NCBI RefSeq assembly: GCF_002933815.1
Contig: NZ_BEYR01000001.1
Span: 62,001-126,000 of the forward strand
From: Sphingobacterium sp. HMA12
Lineage (GTDB): Bacteria > Bacteroidota > Bacteroidia > Sphingobacteriales > Sphingobacteriaceae
DNA length: 64,000 nucleotides
Direction of reading: 5' to 3'
Shown: positions 45,346 through 54,581 of the stretch, in pieces
How positions within the stretch are numbered: the first letter of the stretch is position 1
Layout: every line of letters starts with the position of its first letter
The notes under the pieces: model-generated
Seen by the model: only the letters and a program-made list of their open reading frames with translations
Told to the model about the DNA's origin: nothing
The model's database searches: none
Position numbers and translations under genes: made by a program

Positions 45346-46503
45346 ATGCCATTTTATGTTAAACAAGGGCAAATTCCAGCACAGCGACATACTGTTTTTA
45401 GAAAGCCCGATCATACGCTCTATGCGGAGGAATTGGTTTCTACCCATGGTTTTTCCAGTCTTTATTCGCTCGTGTATCATTGCCACCCGCCTACACTGGT
45501 CAAACAGATCCGTGAACCTTATGATGTTACTCCCAAGATTGTCCGTGAAAAACATCTTAAACATACCAGTTTAAAAGGATTTCAGGTTAAGGCCAAAGAT
45601 GATTATCTGGAAAGCCGGACACCTGTTCTGGTCAACCAGGACCTACACATTTCACTGGCTGCCCCACGTCAATCCATGACGGATTATTTTTATAAAAATA
45701 GCCAGGCCGACGAGATTATTTTTGTGCACCAAGGAACAGGGAAACTCAAGACGGGGTACGGAAGCATTCCATTTCAGTATGGTGACTATCTGGTTGTCCC
45801 TAGAGGCACAATTTACCAGATGGAATTTGATCAGACAGACAACCGATTATTTATTGTTGAATCGTTTTCTCCGGTACGTACACCAAAGCGGTATCGGAAT
45901 GAATTTGGTCAGCTGATGGAGCATGCTCCTTTTTTCGAACGGGATATCCATGTACCACAGGATCTGGAAACTTTTGATCAGCTTGGCGATTTTGAGGTGA
46001 AAATCAAGAAACAGGGATTGATCTATCCGTACATCTATGGAAGCCACCCCTTTGATTTTATTGGTTGGGATGGCTATCATTTCCCTTGGGCATTTTCCAT
46101 TCATGACTTTATGCCGATTACCGGGAAATTACATCAGCCCCCGCCTGTCCATCAGACATTTGAGACCGATACGTTTGTGTTGTGTAGTTTTTGCCCACGT
46201 CTATATGATTATCATCCACAATCCGTACCCGCGCCTTATAACCACAGCAATGTAGACTCGGATGAGGTACTATATTATGTGGATGGTGATTTTATGAGCC
46301 GGAAATCGGTTGAGAAAGGACAGATTACATTACATCCGGGCGGTATCCCGCATGGGCCACACCCCGGTACTGTGGAAAAGAGTATCGGGCAAGTTAAAAC
46401 AGAGGAACTTGCGGTCATGATCGATCCTTTCCGTCCCTTGATGCTGACAGAAGAAGCGTTAGAAATTGAAGATCCGGATTATTTTAAATCCTGGATGAGT
46501 TAA
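45346..46503 (+). CDS. hmgA: Homogentisate 1,2-dioxygenase
   Basis: A 385-residue cupin-fold dioxygenase. The C-terminal catalytic region has ITLHPGGIPHGPHPGTVEKS with the metal-binding His/Glu set, and SFCPRLYDYHPQSVPAPYNHSN is a known HGD block; an N-terminal region with FVHQGTGKLKTGYG matches the first jelly-roll half. It opens the ring of homogentisate to maleylacetoacetate using Fe(II) and O2. It is followed 29 bp later by hpd, the step that supplies its substrate. Confidence 0.93.
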   Translation: MPFYVKQGQIPAQRHTVFRKPDHTLYAEELVSTHGFSSLYSLVYHCHPPTLVKQIREPYDVTPKIVREKHLKHTSLKGFQVKAKDDYLESRTPVLVNQDLHISLAAPRQSMTDYFYKNSQADEIIFVHQGTGKLKTGYGSIPFQYGDYLVVPRGTIYQMEFDQTDNRLFIVESFSPVRTPKRYRNEFGQLMEHAPFFERDIHVPQDLETFDQLGDFEVKIKKQGLIYPYIYGSHPFDFIGWDGYHFPWAFSIHDFMPITGKLHQPPPVHQTFETDTFVLCSFCPRLYDYHPQSVPAPYNHSNVDSDEVLYYVDGDFMSRKSVEKGQITLHPGGIPHGPHPGTVEKSIGQVKTEELAVMIDPFRPLMLTEEALEIEDPDYFKSWMS

Positions 46504-46532
46504 GTTGAATACGAATAACCTTTATATAAATT

Positions 46533-47660
46533 ATGGCAAATACATTTGCAGAGAAGATTGCCCAAGCGCAAGATTTTCTACCTATTAATGGCACCGATTA
46601 CATTGAATTTTATGTGGGGAATGCGAAGCAGGCCGCACACTATTACAAAACTGCCTTTGGTTTTCAGTCGGAGGCTTATGCAGGACCCGAGACCGGTATT
46701 AGAGACCGTGCATCTTATGTTCTAAAACAAGATAAAATAAGACTGGTGCTGACCACAGCGCTTAAATCGGACCATCCGATTGCTGAGCATGTAAAAAAGC
46801 ATGGCGATGGCGTCAAAATACTGGCTTTATGGGTTGATGACGCCCGAAAATCATTTGAAGAGACGACCAAAAGAGGAGCAAAGGTTTATCAAGAACCGCA
46901 ACTGTTCAAAGATGAACAAGGGGAGGTCTGGACTGCAGGGATATACACTTATGGAGAAACGGTGCACCTCTTTGTGGAGCGAAAGAATTACAGCGGGGTA
47001 TTTATGCCAGGATATGAAAAATGGGAAAGTGATTATAATCCTGCAGAGACCGGCTTGCTCTATATCGATCATTGCGTTGGCAATGTGGGTTGGAATAAAA
47101 TGGATGAAACGGTTCAATGGTACCAGGATGTGATGGGCTTTGTCAACATCTTGTCCTTTGATGATAAGCAGATCAATACCGAATATTCAGCATTGATGAG
47201 CAAAGTGATGAGTAATGGCAATGGCTATGTAAAGTTTCCGATCAATGAGCCTGCGGAGGGAAAAAAGAAATCTCAAATTGAAGAATATCTTGAATTTTAT
47301 GAAGGTGAAGGTGTGCAGCATGCGGCATTGGCAACGAAGGATATTGTACGTACCGTGAGGGAACTTAAATCTAGGGGTGTCGAATTTCTGGGAGCTCCTC
47401 CCGAAGCATACTATGATATGCTTCCAGAGCGGGTCGGGGTGATAGATGAGGAAATCCGGATTATCCAAGAACTGGGTATTTTGGTGGACCGTGACGAAGA
47501 GGGGTATTTACTCCAAATTTTCACTAAACCAGTGGAAGATCGGCCCACCTTGTTTTATGAGATTATTCAGCGAAAAGGCGCGCAGAGTTTTGGTGCCGGT
47601 AATTTTAAGGCACTTTTTGAAGCAATTGAACGGGAACAGGAACGCAGAGGTAATCTATAA
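46533..47660 (+). CDS. hpd: 4-hydroxyphenylpyruvate dioxygenase
   Basis: A 375-residue protein of the vicinal oxygen chelate fold with two domains. The C-terminal domain carries the three Fe(II) ligands: His in YIDHCVGNV, His in VQHAALATKDI and Glu in FYEIIQRKGAQSFGAGNFKALFEAIE. It converts 4-hydroxyphenylpyruvate to homogentisate. The spacing to hmgA (29 bp) and to the amino-acid dehydrogenase (4 bp) indicates one operon. Confidence 0.95.
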   Translation: MANTFAEKIAQAQDFLPINGTDYIEFYVGNAKQAAHYYKTAFGFQSEAYAGPETGIRDRASYVLKQDKIRLVLTTALKSDHPIAEHVKKHGDGVKILALWVDDARKSFEETTKRGAKVYQEPQLFKDEQGEVWTAGIYTYGETVHLFVERKNYSGVFMPGYEKWESDYNPAETGLLYIDHCVGNVGWNKMDETVQWYQDVMGFVNILSFDDKQINTEYSALMSKVMSNGNGYVKFPINEPAEGKKKSQIEEYLEFYEGEGVQHAALATKDIVRTVRELKSRGVEFLGAPPEAYYDMLPERVGVIDEEIRIIQELGILVDRDEEGYLLQIFTKPVEDRPTLFYEIIQRKGAQSFGAGNFKALFEAIEREQERRGNL

Positions 47661-47664
47661 GGAT

Positions 47665-48900
47665 ATGTTGGGTATGAAAGAATTATTGCGCGCATTTGAG
47701 CATAGAAGTCCAGAAATAGTGTTTGAGTGGAAAGATAGTGAAACTGATGCCAAAGGATGGATTGTTATCAATTCTTTGCGGGGTGGTGCAGCAGGGGGGG
47801 GCACAAGGATGCGGGCAGGCCTAGATCGGCATGAAGTAGAATCCCTTGCCAAAACTATGGAAGTGAAGTTCACGGTTTCAGGACCCGCGATTGGTGGTGC
47901 CAAGTCAGGAATTGACTTTGATCCACATGATCCACGCAAAAATGAGGTTTTGGACCGTTGGTTTAAAGTGGTGACACCGCTATTAAAAAATTACTACGGG
48001 ACAGGGGGGGACCTTAATATCGATGAAATCCATGATGTCATTCCATTGACCGAAGAATATGGCCTATGGCATCCACAGGAAGGTATCTTGAATGGACATT
48101 TTAAGGTAAATGAGAGTAACCGTATCCACCAGATAGGACAGTTGCGCTATGGAGTGTCCAAAGTGTTGGAAGATAATACCTACAGTCCGGATTTAAAGCG
48201 TAAATATAAGGTTGCAGACATGATAACAGGCTATGGAGTTTCTGAATCTATACGCCATTATTATCAACTTTTTGGAAGCGACTGTCTAGGAAAACGTGCA
48301 GTCATCCAAGGATGGGGGAATGTTGCCGCCGCCGCAGCATTCTACCTCTCTAAGCTGGGTGTGAAAATTGTCGGAATTATTGATCGGGCTGGTGGTTTAA
48401 TCAATCCTGAAGGTTTTAGCCAAGCAGAAATTACACAATTACTTCTGGATCGTAGGGGAAACGAGCTTAATTCGCCGGATTTGATGTCATTTGAGCAGAC
48501 TCAGAAGGAAATATGGGGACTGAGGACCGATATCTTTGTCCCGGCAGCTGCATCACGTTTGGTTTCAAAAGATCAGATCCAGCAGCTCCTGGAAAATGGA
48601 CTTGAAGTCATTGCTTCTGGTGCAAATGTACCTTTTGCTGATCAGGAAATATTCTATGGACCAGTGATGGAGTTTGCTGATCAACATGTTGCGGTGATAC
48701 CTGATTTTATTGCAAATTGTGGTATGGCAAGGGTATTCGCCTATTTAATGCAGCGAAATATAGAAATGAGTGATGATGCGATTTTCTCTGATGTTTCAAA
48801 CGTGATTTTTGAGGCTTTGAAAAAGATAAGAGATTCTTCTGCTGATCGTACACAGATTGCTTCCAGAGCATATGAAATTGCATTAAAGCAACTTCTCTAA
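47665..48900 (+). CDS. Glu/Leu/Phe/Val dehydrogenase-family amino acid dehydrogenase
   Basis: A 411-residue protein; ATG 47665, or 47674 three codons on, is chosen because an upstream in-frame ATG at 47446 lies inside hpd. The N-terminal domain has SLRGGAAGGGTRMRAG and PAIGGAKSGIDFDP with the catalytic Lys; the NAD-binding Rossmann motif is VIQGWGNVAAAAAFYLSK. It reversibly deaminates an amino acid to a 2-oxo acid. The position 4 bp after hpd suggests it feeds the aromatic keto acid, for example tyrosine or phenylalanine to the phenylpyruvates, but substrate residues cannot be read with certainty. Confidence 0.88.
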   Translation: MLGMKELLRAFEHRSPEIVFEWKDSETDAKGWIVINSLRGGAAGGGTRMRAGLDRHEVESLAKTMEVKFTVSGPAIGGAKSGIDFDPHDPRKNEVLDRWFKVVTPLLKNYYGTGGDLNIDEIHDVIPLTEEYGLWHPQEGILNGHFKVNESNRIHQIGQLRYGVSKVLEDNTYSPDLKRKYKVADMITGYGVSESIRHYYQLFGSDCLGKRAVIQGWGNVAAAAAFYLSKLGVKIVGIIDRAGGLINPEGFSQAEITQLLLDRRGNELNSPDLMSFEQTQKEIWGLRTDIFVPAAASRLVSKDQIQQLLENGLEVIASGANVPFADQEIFYGPVMEFADQHVAVIPDFIANCGMARVFAYLMQRNIEMSDDAIFSDVSNVIFEALKKIRDSSADRTQIASRAYEIALKQLL

Positions 48901-48925
48901 ATCTTTTACAGGAGTCGTTAAACGA

Positions 48926-48996
48926 AAAACACTTGAAGCGGGGAACTTCAAGTGTTTTAACTAACCAATTATTAACCTAAATTTATGAATGCTTAA
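48926..48996 (+). ncRNA. Hairpin/tail element copy 1 (with micro-ORF MNA)
   Basis: AAAACACTTGAAG (48926-48938) and CTTCAAGTGTTTT (48946-48958) form a 13-bp stem around a loop starting CGGGGA. The 29-nt conserved tail (48961-48989) follows, containing TTATTAACCTAAATTTATG, whose ATG at 48985 opens a three-codon frame. It may also end the hpd-dehydrogenase transcript. Confidence 0.5.
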
Positions 48997-49216
48997 AACA
49001 GTGCAATACCTGTGCCAAAATTTATTTACCTAAGATGAATAAATTGTCATTTTTTTGTTAACTTATAATTTTGCTTCCATTTTCGCTATACACTGATACC
49101 GTTGATTTTTAAATGCTAATTCTTCATCGAACTTTGATATGTGACAAACGTATTAAGGTATGTTGATGGTATTGGGGGATGTTTCTTTGTTTTATTATGT
49201 AAATTACTGATAAACA

Positions 49217-49298
49217 GAAACTCCTGAAGCGGGGAGCAACAGGAGTTTTCCTAACCAATTATTAACCTAAATTTATGAAAAGTACAAGTATAACGTGA
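49217..49298 (+). ncRNA. Hairpin/tail element copy 2 (with micro-ORF MKSTSIT)
   Basis: AAACTCCTG (49218-49226) pairs with CAGGAGTTT (49240-49248); the loop contains GCGGGGA. The 29-nt tail (49251-49279) is identical to copy 1, with ATG at 49275 opening seven codons to TGA. Stem sequence shares only a few bases with copies 1 and 3. Confidence 0.5.
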
Positions 49299-49419
49299 TC
49301 TCAACATAAAATGTTTCAGGTATTTTCACTTTTTTTGGTTTTTTAACATTTTTTAGTATTTGTATGTTGATTTTCAGTAAAATATTCTAGTATGTATATT
49401 CTTTTCGTATAAGAAAAAT

Positions 49420-49509
49420 AAAAAACCTGTTAGCGGGGACTAACAGGTTTTTTATAAACTAACTAATTATTAACCTAAATTTATGAAACTAGTAAACATC
49501 TTCCAATAA
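49420..49509 (+). ncRNA. Hairpin/tail element copy 3 (with micro-ORF MKLVNIFQ)
   Basis: AAAAAACCTGTTAG (49420-49433) and CTAACAGGTTTTTT (49440-49453) form a perfect 14-bp stem with a CGGGGA loop. The tail (49459-49487) differs from copies 1 and 2 at one position; ATG 49483 opens eight codons to TAA at 49507. The whole gap 48901-49689 holds these three elements and no other gene I recognise; a small GCCAC/GTGGC stem at about 49565 is the only further structure. Confidence 0.5.
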
Positions 49510-49689
49510 AAATGCCAAGGCATAAAACGACCAGCCGGTTTAACGATTTTTAACGCTTTATATCGCCACAAAGGTGGCAAGAGATTTTACCGTTTGCATG
49601 TTGTTTTATTTTTCAAACCTTTTATTGCCTGTAAGCGTTTACTAATCGGAGTGAGCAAATAATAAGTGAAACTGTTTAAAATAAAGTAC

Positions 49690-50469
49690 ATGTCGCTGTC
49701 CTATCTTTATCAATTCGAAAATTATAGAAGTCCTTTTTGGGCCTTTGCAGTTCACGATGGCCATCACATCGATGCGGATTTAGAATCGTATTTGCATATT
49801 TCTCCCGAAAATCGGTTACGTGAAGAGGATCCGTATACCGCTATTTTGGCAGAATTGCCCTTCAATCGTTTTGTTTGTGGCACTTCGAGATTTCAATTGG
49901 ATTTGAATCGGAATAAGGAAGGAGCAATTTATTTGACACCTGAACAATCCTGGGGAATACGGGTATGGCAAACACAATTGCCGCAGCAGTATAAAGATCA
50001 ATTGTACGAATCTTATGATCGTTTATATCAAAAAATTGTACAACAGATTCAAAATACAATCGATCGGTATGGTTATTTTGTTGTTTATGATATTCATAGT
50101 TACAATGCACGCCGCGATGGCCCGGATACAGTTGTTGACCAGGTCAAAAATCCGCAGATTAATGTTGGTACAGAACATAATCACAGTAAATGGAGAGACT
50201 TGACAGATTTATTTTTAGCTAAGCTTAGAAAGGGCAAGGATGGGCAGGATTATGATGTGCGTGAGAATATTAAATTTAAGGGTGGTTTTTTGTCCGCCTA
50301 TTTAAATAAGAAATTTGGTGATAAAGGCTGCGTTTTTTCCATTGAGTTTCGAAAGGATTTTATGGATGAATGGACGGGGGAGGTCTTTCCTCAAAAGCTA
50401 CAGGAGTATAAACAGTTGTTAATGCAAAGTATAGAAACACTTGAATCCTATTTTGCCTATGAAAGATAA
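49690..50469 (+). CDS. N-formylglutamate amidohydrolase-family protein
   Basis: A 259-residue protein; ATG 49690 is preferred to an upstream GTG at 49666. FAVHDGHHIDADL and VYDIHSYNARRDGPD carry the His/Asp residues expected for zinc binding in the FGase fold (also shared with zinc carboxypeptidase-like amidases), and GTEHNHSKW may add to the site. The family cleaves amide bonds of N-acylated glutamate. Its stop overlaps the start of the DUF1704 gene by about 11 nt, so translation is coupled. It may act on a glutamyl compound made or trimmed by its neighbours. Confidence 0.82.
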   Translation: MSLSYLYQFENYRSPFWAFAVHDGHHIDADLESYLHISPENRLREEDPYTAILAELPFNRFVCGTSRFQLDLNRNKEGAIYLTPEQSWGIRVWQTQLPQQYKDQLYESYDRLYQKIVQQIQNTIDRYGYFVVYDIHSYNARRDGPDTVVDQVKNPQINVGTEHNHSKWRDLTDLFLAKLRKGKDGQDYDVRENIKFKGGFLSAYLNKKFGDKGCVFSIEFRKDFMDEWTGEVFPQKLQEYKQLLMQSIETLESYFAYER

Positions 50470-52291
50470 TGCAAAGCAGCTGGCGGGCATTCTAAAAAAG
50501 ATCAAAAATAAAGAGGTTTTTCATGTTCAGATACCACCAAAGAATAAACTGGTATTCAATCAGGTTGTACCTTACCTATTTCTTTATCGGCAGTTTTTTA
50601 GTCCAGATCCGATGTTGGCGGAATTGGTGAAATCAGAACCTGCATATTTTAGAGTGAAGGATCCGGAAATGAATGTGTCCGACTGGATTGCTCCCCTACT
50701 CAATCAGCTTGTTGAAGAATTTGGCGCCTGTCTTATTATAGAGGCATGGACCGCAGGACAAGGCCAGGAAGAGGATATCCAGATCCATATCGCCCGGAAA
50801 AATGTGCAATCCATTGCTCAGTATCTTGGAAAACAATTGGAAACAGAGGAATCTATTGCTAAGGTTGAGATTGTGACCGAATCGAAAACCAATGCGACAC
50901 AGAGTCTTTCACCCGCAAGTATCCAACTAGATAAGTTAAATAGCAATATTCTCTACATGGGGCTGGAAATCAAACCGAAGTATCTATTGGGAGCTAATCA
51001 GCAAATACTGCCGATCGACCTGCGACATTTTCGTGAAGCAATATCCAGGAGCTTGTCCAAGACATTTTTTGAGTTTATTCGGATACATACCCTCTCAAAA
51101 CCGACATCATTTAAAATAAGTCATCCCAAAAAGATGCTTCCATTGGCTTGGGAAATTGATCAAAAACTGGCGCGTGAAAGCCAACGTTTTGATTTTCTAT
51201 TATTAATTACTCCGACGAATTCTTACGATGCATGGCTACAGTTCAGAAAAGGGAATTATCGTAAAGTGCCTGTTTTTCGTTACCGACCTATGCCCATTGA
51301 TCCTGATATTATCAAACGGAATTTGTATAATCTGCATATTGAAGATCTCTACGACCCATCGATTGCTTATTTGTTCCGAGACAAACGCAAAGAGCTTGAT
51401 CAGATGATGACTATGCTCAGTGAGCGAGGGAAAGAAGGATTTTTACTCGGCAGCATGCAGGTTTTTGGTACAGTCAATGAGAAACTGCTCGAGAAAGCAC
51501 AGGCCATCTTAACAATCACAGTGACGGATAGGGAAAGTAGAACAAAAGAAGAAGATATTGTCTATGCCGAAGAATTTGCCAAACTAGCCCAGGAGGAACT
51601 GGATTATTTAAAAAGTCAGGATCCGAATTTTTCTACTACTGTACGGCTTCGAGATGATATTTACGGGGTCATGGTCAATCAGGGTGTGTTAAACATCAGT
51701 AAACAATATAGTTTGCCAAGGAATAGGGTACAGGCACTAATCCAGCATGAAGTAGGGACGCATATCGTTACTTATTACAATGGCAAACAGCAACCTTTCA
51801 GTCTTTTTAGATTGGGAGTACCCGGCTATGAAAAGCTTCAGGAGGGGCTGGCGGTACTTGCCGAATATTTAGTTGGCGGATTGACGAATAATCGGTTGCG
51901 TATACTGGCAGGCCGGGTGGTTGCGGTATACCACATGCAACAGGGAAACACGTTTTTAGATACTTTTGCACTGTTGGTAGATAAGTATCAGTTCCTGCCG
52001 GAAACAGCTTTTCAAATGACCATGCGTGTTTTTAGAAGTGGCGGACTCACAAAAGATGCGTTATACCTCAGCGGTTTGATCGAATTAATAAATTATATAA
52101 AAAGTGGCCGGGATCTTACCTTATTGACCATGGGTAAGATCAGGGAGGATTACATCCCGATAGTCGAGGAATTGATGCTTAAAGGGATCCTGAATGCTCC
52201 GGTTTTGACACCTAAATACCTGACATCTTCTTATAACGATGTACTGGCAAATCTAAAGAAAAGTAAAGGAATATTTCAGATGATACAATAA
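50459..52291 (+). CDS. DUF1704 / QEGLA-motif metallopeptidase-like protein
   Basis: A 610-residue cytoplasmic protein (ATG 50459; a start at 50441 is also open). It contains IQHEVGTHIVTYYNG, an H-E-x3-H metal site at about residues 430-435, and about 25 residues later LQEGLAVLAEYL, the QEGLA motif whose Glu likely completes the site. Bacterial members are annotated as flavohaemoglobin expression-modulating; the eukaryotic relative MATCAP is a tyrosine carboxypeptidase with this HExxxH fold. It overlaps the upstream amidohydrolase gene and lies 13 bp before an ATP-grasp ligase gene. The bacterial substrate is unknown. Confidence 0.85.
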   Translation: MKDNAKQLAGILKKIKNKEVFHVQIPPKNKLVFNQVVPYLFLYRQFFSPDPMLAELVKSEPAYFRVKDPEMNVSDWIAPLLNQLVEEFGACLIIEAWTAGQGQEEDIQIHIARKNVQSIAQYLGKQLETEESIAKVEIVTESKTNATQSLSPASIQLDKLNSNILYMGLEIKPKYLLGANQQILPIDLRHFREAISRSLSKTFFEFIRIHTLSKPTSFKISHPKKMLPLAWEIDQKLARESQRFDFLLLITPTNSYDAWLQFRKGNYRKVPVFRYRPMPIDPDIIKRNLYNLHIEDLYDPSIAYLFRDKRKELDQMMTMLSERGKEGFLLGSMQVFGTVNEKLLEKAQAILTITVTDRESRTKEEDIVYAEEFAKLAQEELDYLKSQDPNFSTTVRLRDDIYGVMVNQGVLNISKQYSLPRNRVQALIQHEVGTHIVTYYNGKQQPFSLFRLGVPGYEKLQEGLAVLAEYLVGGLTNNRLRILAGRVVAVYHMQQGNTFLDTFALLVDKYQFLPETAFQMTMRVFRSGGLTKDALYLSGLIELINYIKSGRDLTLLTMGKIREDYIPIVEELMLKGILNAPVLTPKYLTSSYNDVLANLKKSKGIFQMIQ

Positions 52292-52304
52292 TTAGCGACA
52301 CTAT

Positions 52305-53318
52305 ATGAAGATAGCATTTGTTATTAATCAAACCCATAAAGAAACAGAACGTTTCACAACAACCCTTCTCGCATTGAAGGCACATCAGATGGGACATGCA
52401 ATTTATTACATCGGATTAGCAGATTTTTATTATGAATCTGCCCACATCGCAGCCCATGTGCGGGAAGTATTGCCTGAGCAGGAAGTTACTTCAGCCAAGC
52501 GGCTGATGGAGGTGCTGCGAGCGACGACAAAGACAAAAATGAATATGGAGAAGATGGATGTAGTTTGGCTCAGATTCGATCCTGTTCTTGATATGGTCAA
52601 TCGGCCCTGGGCAGCAACATCTGCCCTGCAATTTGCTTCGCTGTTAAAAGAGAAGGGGGTACAGGTGATCAATGATCCCGATAGTCTGGGAAGGGCAAGT
52701 AACAAATTGTATCTCGAAGGTTTTGACGAATCTATTCGGCCTAAGACAATTGTAACCAGGAATTATGCAGATGTAGTCGAGTTTTTTGAACAACAAAATA
52801 AACTGATTATTCTAAAGCCCCTAAAAGGTTCAGGCGGTAAAAATGTGTTTTTAATCAATAAAGATAATCAACAAAATCTAAAGCAGACAGTAGAAGCTAT
52901 AGCGCGGGATGGTTACGTAATTGGGCAGGAATATCTTCCCGAAGCTGCGGGTGGTGACATCCGATTCTTTTTGCTCAATGGTGAACCTGTTTCAATTCAT
53001 GGGAAATACGCTGCTGTCCACCGGGTACAACAGGGTGATGAAATCCGGAGCAACGTGCATCAGGGTGCGAAAACCCAAGCCGCAGTCATATCAGATGGAT
53101 TACTGCAGATGGTTGATAAAATCAAGGATAAATTAATTCAGGATGGAATGTACTTCGTGGGGTTGGATATTGTAGGTGACCGTATTATGGAAATTAATGT
53201 TTTTAGTCCCGGTGCATTATGTCAAACAGAGGAAATTTTAAAAGAGGATTTCTCTAAATTGATTATCGAGAACCTTGAAGCAAAAATAAAATCTGCTAAA
53301 CATTCCCCGTGCGGATAA
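52305..53318 (+). CDS. ATP-grasp ligase, glutathione-synthetase-like
   Basis: A 337-residue protein. The N-terminal part (DVVWLRFDPVLDMVNRPWA, DPDSLGRASNKLYLEG) is the GshB-type pre-ATP-grasp domain; IILKPLKGSGGKNVFLI is the ATP-lysine/glycine loop, and GDIRFFLLNGEPVS plus EINVFSPG hold the Mg ligands. The family joins a carboxylate to an amine with ATP. True glutathione synthesis is unlikely without a gshA partner here. With the preceding amidohydrolase and DUF1704 peptidase it forms a compact three-gene unit that could build and trim a peptide-like amide. Confidence 0.87.
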   Translation: MKIAFVINQTHKETERFTTTLLALKAHQMGHAIYYIGLADFYYESAHIAAHVREVLPEQEVTSAKRLMEVLRATTKTKMNMEKMDVVWLRFDPVLDMVNRPWAATSALQFASLLKEKGVQVINDPDSLGRASNKLYLEGFDESIRPKTIVTRNYADVVEFFEQQNKLIILKPLKGSGGKNVFLINKDNQQNLKQTVEAIARDGYVIGQEYLPEAAGGDIRFFLLNGEPVSIHGKYAAVHRVQQGDEIRSNVHQGAKTQAAVISDGLLQMVDKIKDKLIQDGMYFVGLDIVGDRIMEINVFSPGALCQTEEILKEDFSKLIIENLEAKIKSAKHSPCG

Positions 53319-53454
53319 GGATAATAGTGTGATTTCTCCGTATGCTTTTTTCTAAAAGATGATGAGATGTCGACAGTTTGATGAGCGTGAGTAAAAAGAA
53401 TTCGGCTCCTGCAAAAAGTCTATTATTTTGGCTGTCATTTGAGAACTTAATCAT
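53296..53454 (-). CDS. Possible small membrane-like ORF or remnant, 52 residues
   Basis: A minus-strand frame from ATG 53454 to TAG 53298-53296 whose upstream codons stay open without a start to about 53572 and read as a hydrophobic, protein-like stretch (LIISAIGTFYLGFMI). It may be a small membrane protein with a lost or unusual start, or a decayed gene. It fills most of the 232-bp gap 53319-53550 and overlaps the end of the ATP-grasp gene. Weak evidence. Confidence 0.25.
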   Translation of the reverse strand: MIKFSNDSQNNRLFAGAEFFLLTLIKLSTSHHLLEKSIRRNHTIILIRTGNV

Positions 53455-53550
53455 AAAGCCCAGGTAAAATGTTCCAATGGCGGAAATTATGAGTTTGAGA
53501 TGAATTAAGCCAGATGGATTCTTGCTAATTTTAAGAAAATAAAAAAATCG

Positions 53551-54534
53551 ATGTTTATTATAGATTCACCTTCTCATGATGCTTATTTCAATATCGCCTC
53601 GGAGGAATATCTGCTCACCAAATATCCAAAAGAGCCTATATTTTTGTTGTATATGAATGATCCGTCAATTATCATTGGTAAATTCCAGAACACGCTTGCT
53701 GAAATAAACCTGGATTACGTGAACGATAATAAAATTAAGGTCGTTCGGAGAATGTCCGGTGGTGGTGCTGTTTATCATGATTTAGGAAACCTCAATTTCT
53801 CCTTTCATACGCTATTGGGAAATCTGGATTTTATGGATTTTTCGACCTTCACACAACCCATTGTTTCGGTTTTGAATAAGCTGAATATTCCGGCAAAACT
53901 GGAAGGAAGAAACGATCTCTTGGTGGATGGAAAAAAATTTAGTGGGAATGCCAAACTCGCGAAAAATGGTAAAATGATTCAACATGGTACTATTTTAATC
54001 GATTCGCAGATGCAAATATTGAGTGATGCACTGAAAGTAAATCCGCTTAAATTTGTTGATAAGGCTGTAAAGTCGAACCGGGCCCGGGTAACAAATCTGA
54101 TCGATTATCTTCCAGCGGAATTTACAACAACAAAATTTAAGGAACTATTGATCACGGAGATGCAAAAAGAAAATCCCGGAGCGGAGTTAACCCAATTTTC
54201 GTTGGCTGATATTCAAAATATCGAAAAGATAGTCAAAGAAAAATATGAAACCTGGGACTGGAATTTCGGTTTCTCTCCGAATTATAATTTTAAAAAGGCG
54301 ATAAAGATCCCTGCGGGTTTTATTGAGTTACACCTAGACGTACATAAAGGTTATATTGAACACGCCAAGATTTTTGGGGATTTTTTTGCTTCTAAGTCTA
54401 TTCATGAATTGGAAGAACTGTTAATAGGGGAAAAGCATCAGTTGGAGGGAATTTCTGCACTGCTGAATTCGATAGATCTGAGTTCTTATTTTGGAAAAGT
54501 TGAAGTTCCTGAAATACTGGAATTGTTTAAATAA
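53551..54534 (+). CDS. lplA: Lipoate-protein ligase
   Basis: A 327-residue protein of the LplA family. RRMSGGGAVYHDLGNLNFSF is the lipoate-binding glycine-rich motif, and DGKKFSGNAKLAKNGKMIQHGT contains the catalytic Lys region of the biotin/lipoate ligase fold; the C-terminal accessory domain (about residues 245-327) is present. It activates free lipoate with ATP and attaches it to E2 and GcvH proteins. It stands 47 bp before the methyltransferase gene. Confidence 0.94.
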   Translation: MFIIDSPSHDAYFNIASEEYLLTKYPKEPIFLLYMNDPSIIIGKFQNTLAEINLDYVNDNKIKVVRRMSGGGAVYHDLGNLNFSFHTLLGNLDFMDFSTFTQPIVSVLNKLNIPAKLEGRNDLLVDGKKFSGNAKLAKNGKMIQHGTILIDSQMQILSDALKVNPLKFVDKAVKSNRARVTNLIDYLPAEFTTTKFKELLITEMQKENPGAELTQFSLADIQNIEKIVKEKYETWDWNFGFSPNYNFKKAIKIPAGFIELHLDVHKGYIEHAKIFGDFFASKSIHELEELLIGEKHQLEGISALLNSIDLSSYFGKVEVPEILELFK

Positions 54535-54581
54535 AAATTGTCTTATCAGTCCTGTTGGACTTCAAATAAAAAAATGTTATT

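Noticed and set aside
47446..47664. N-terminal extension of the amino acid dehydrogenase frame inside hpd
   Set aside because: The extension overlaps conserved C-terminal hpd codons in another frame; the ATG at 47665 or 47674 gives the normal family start.
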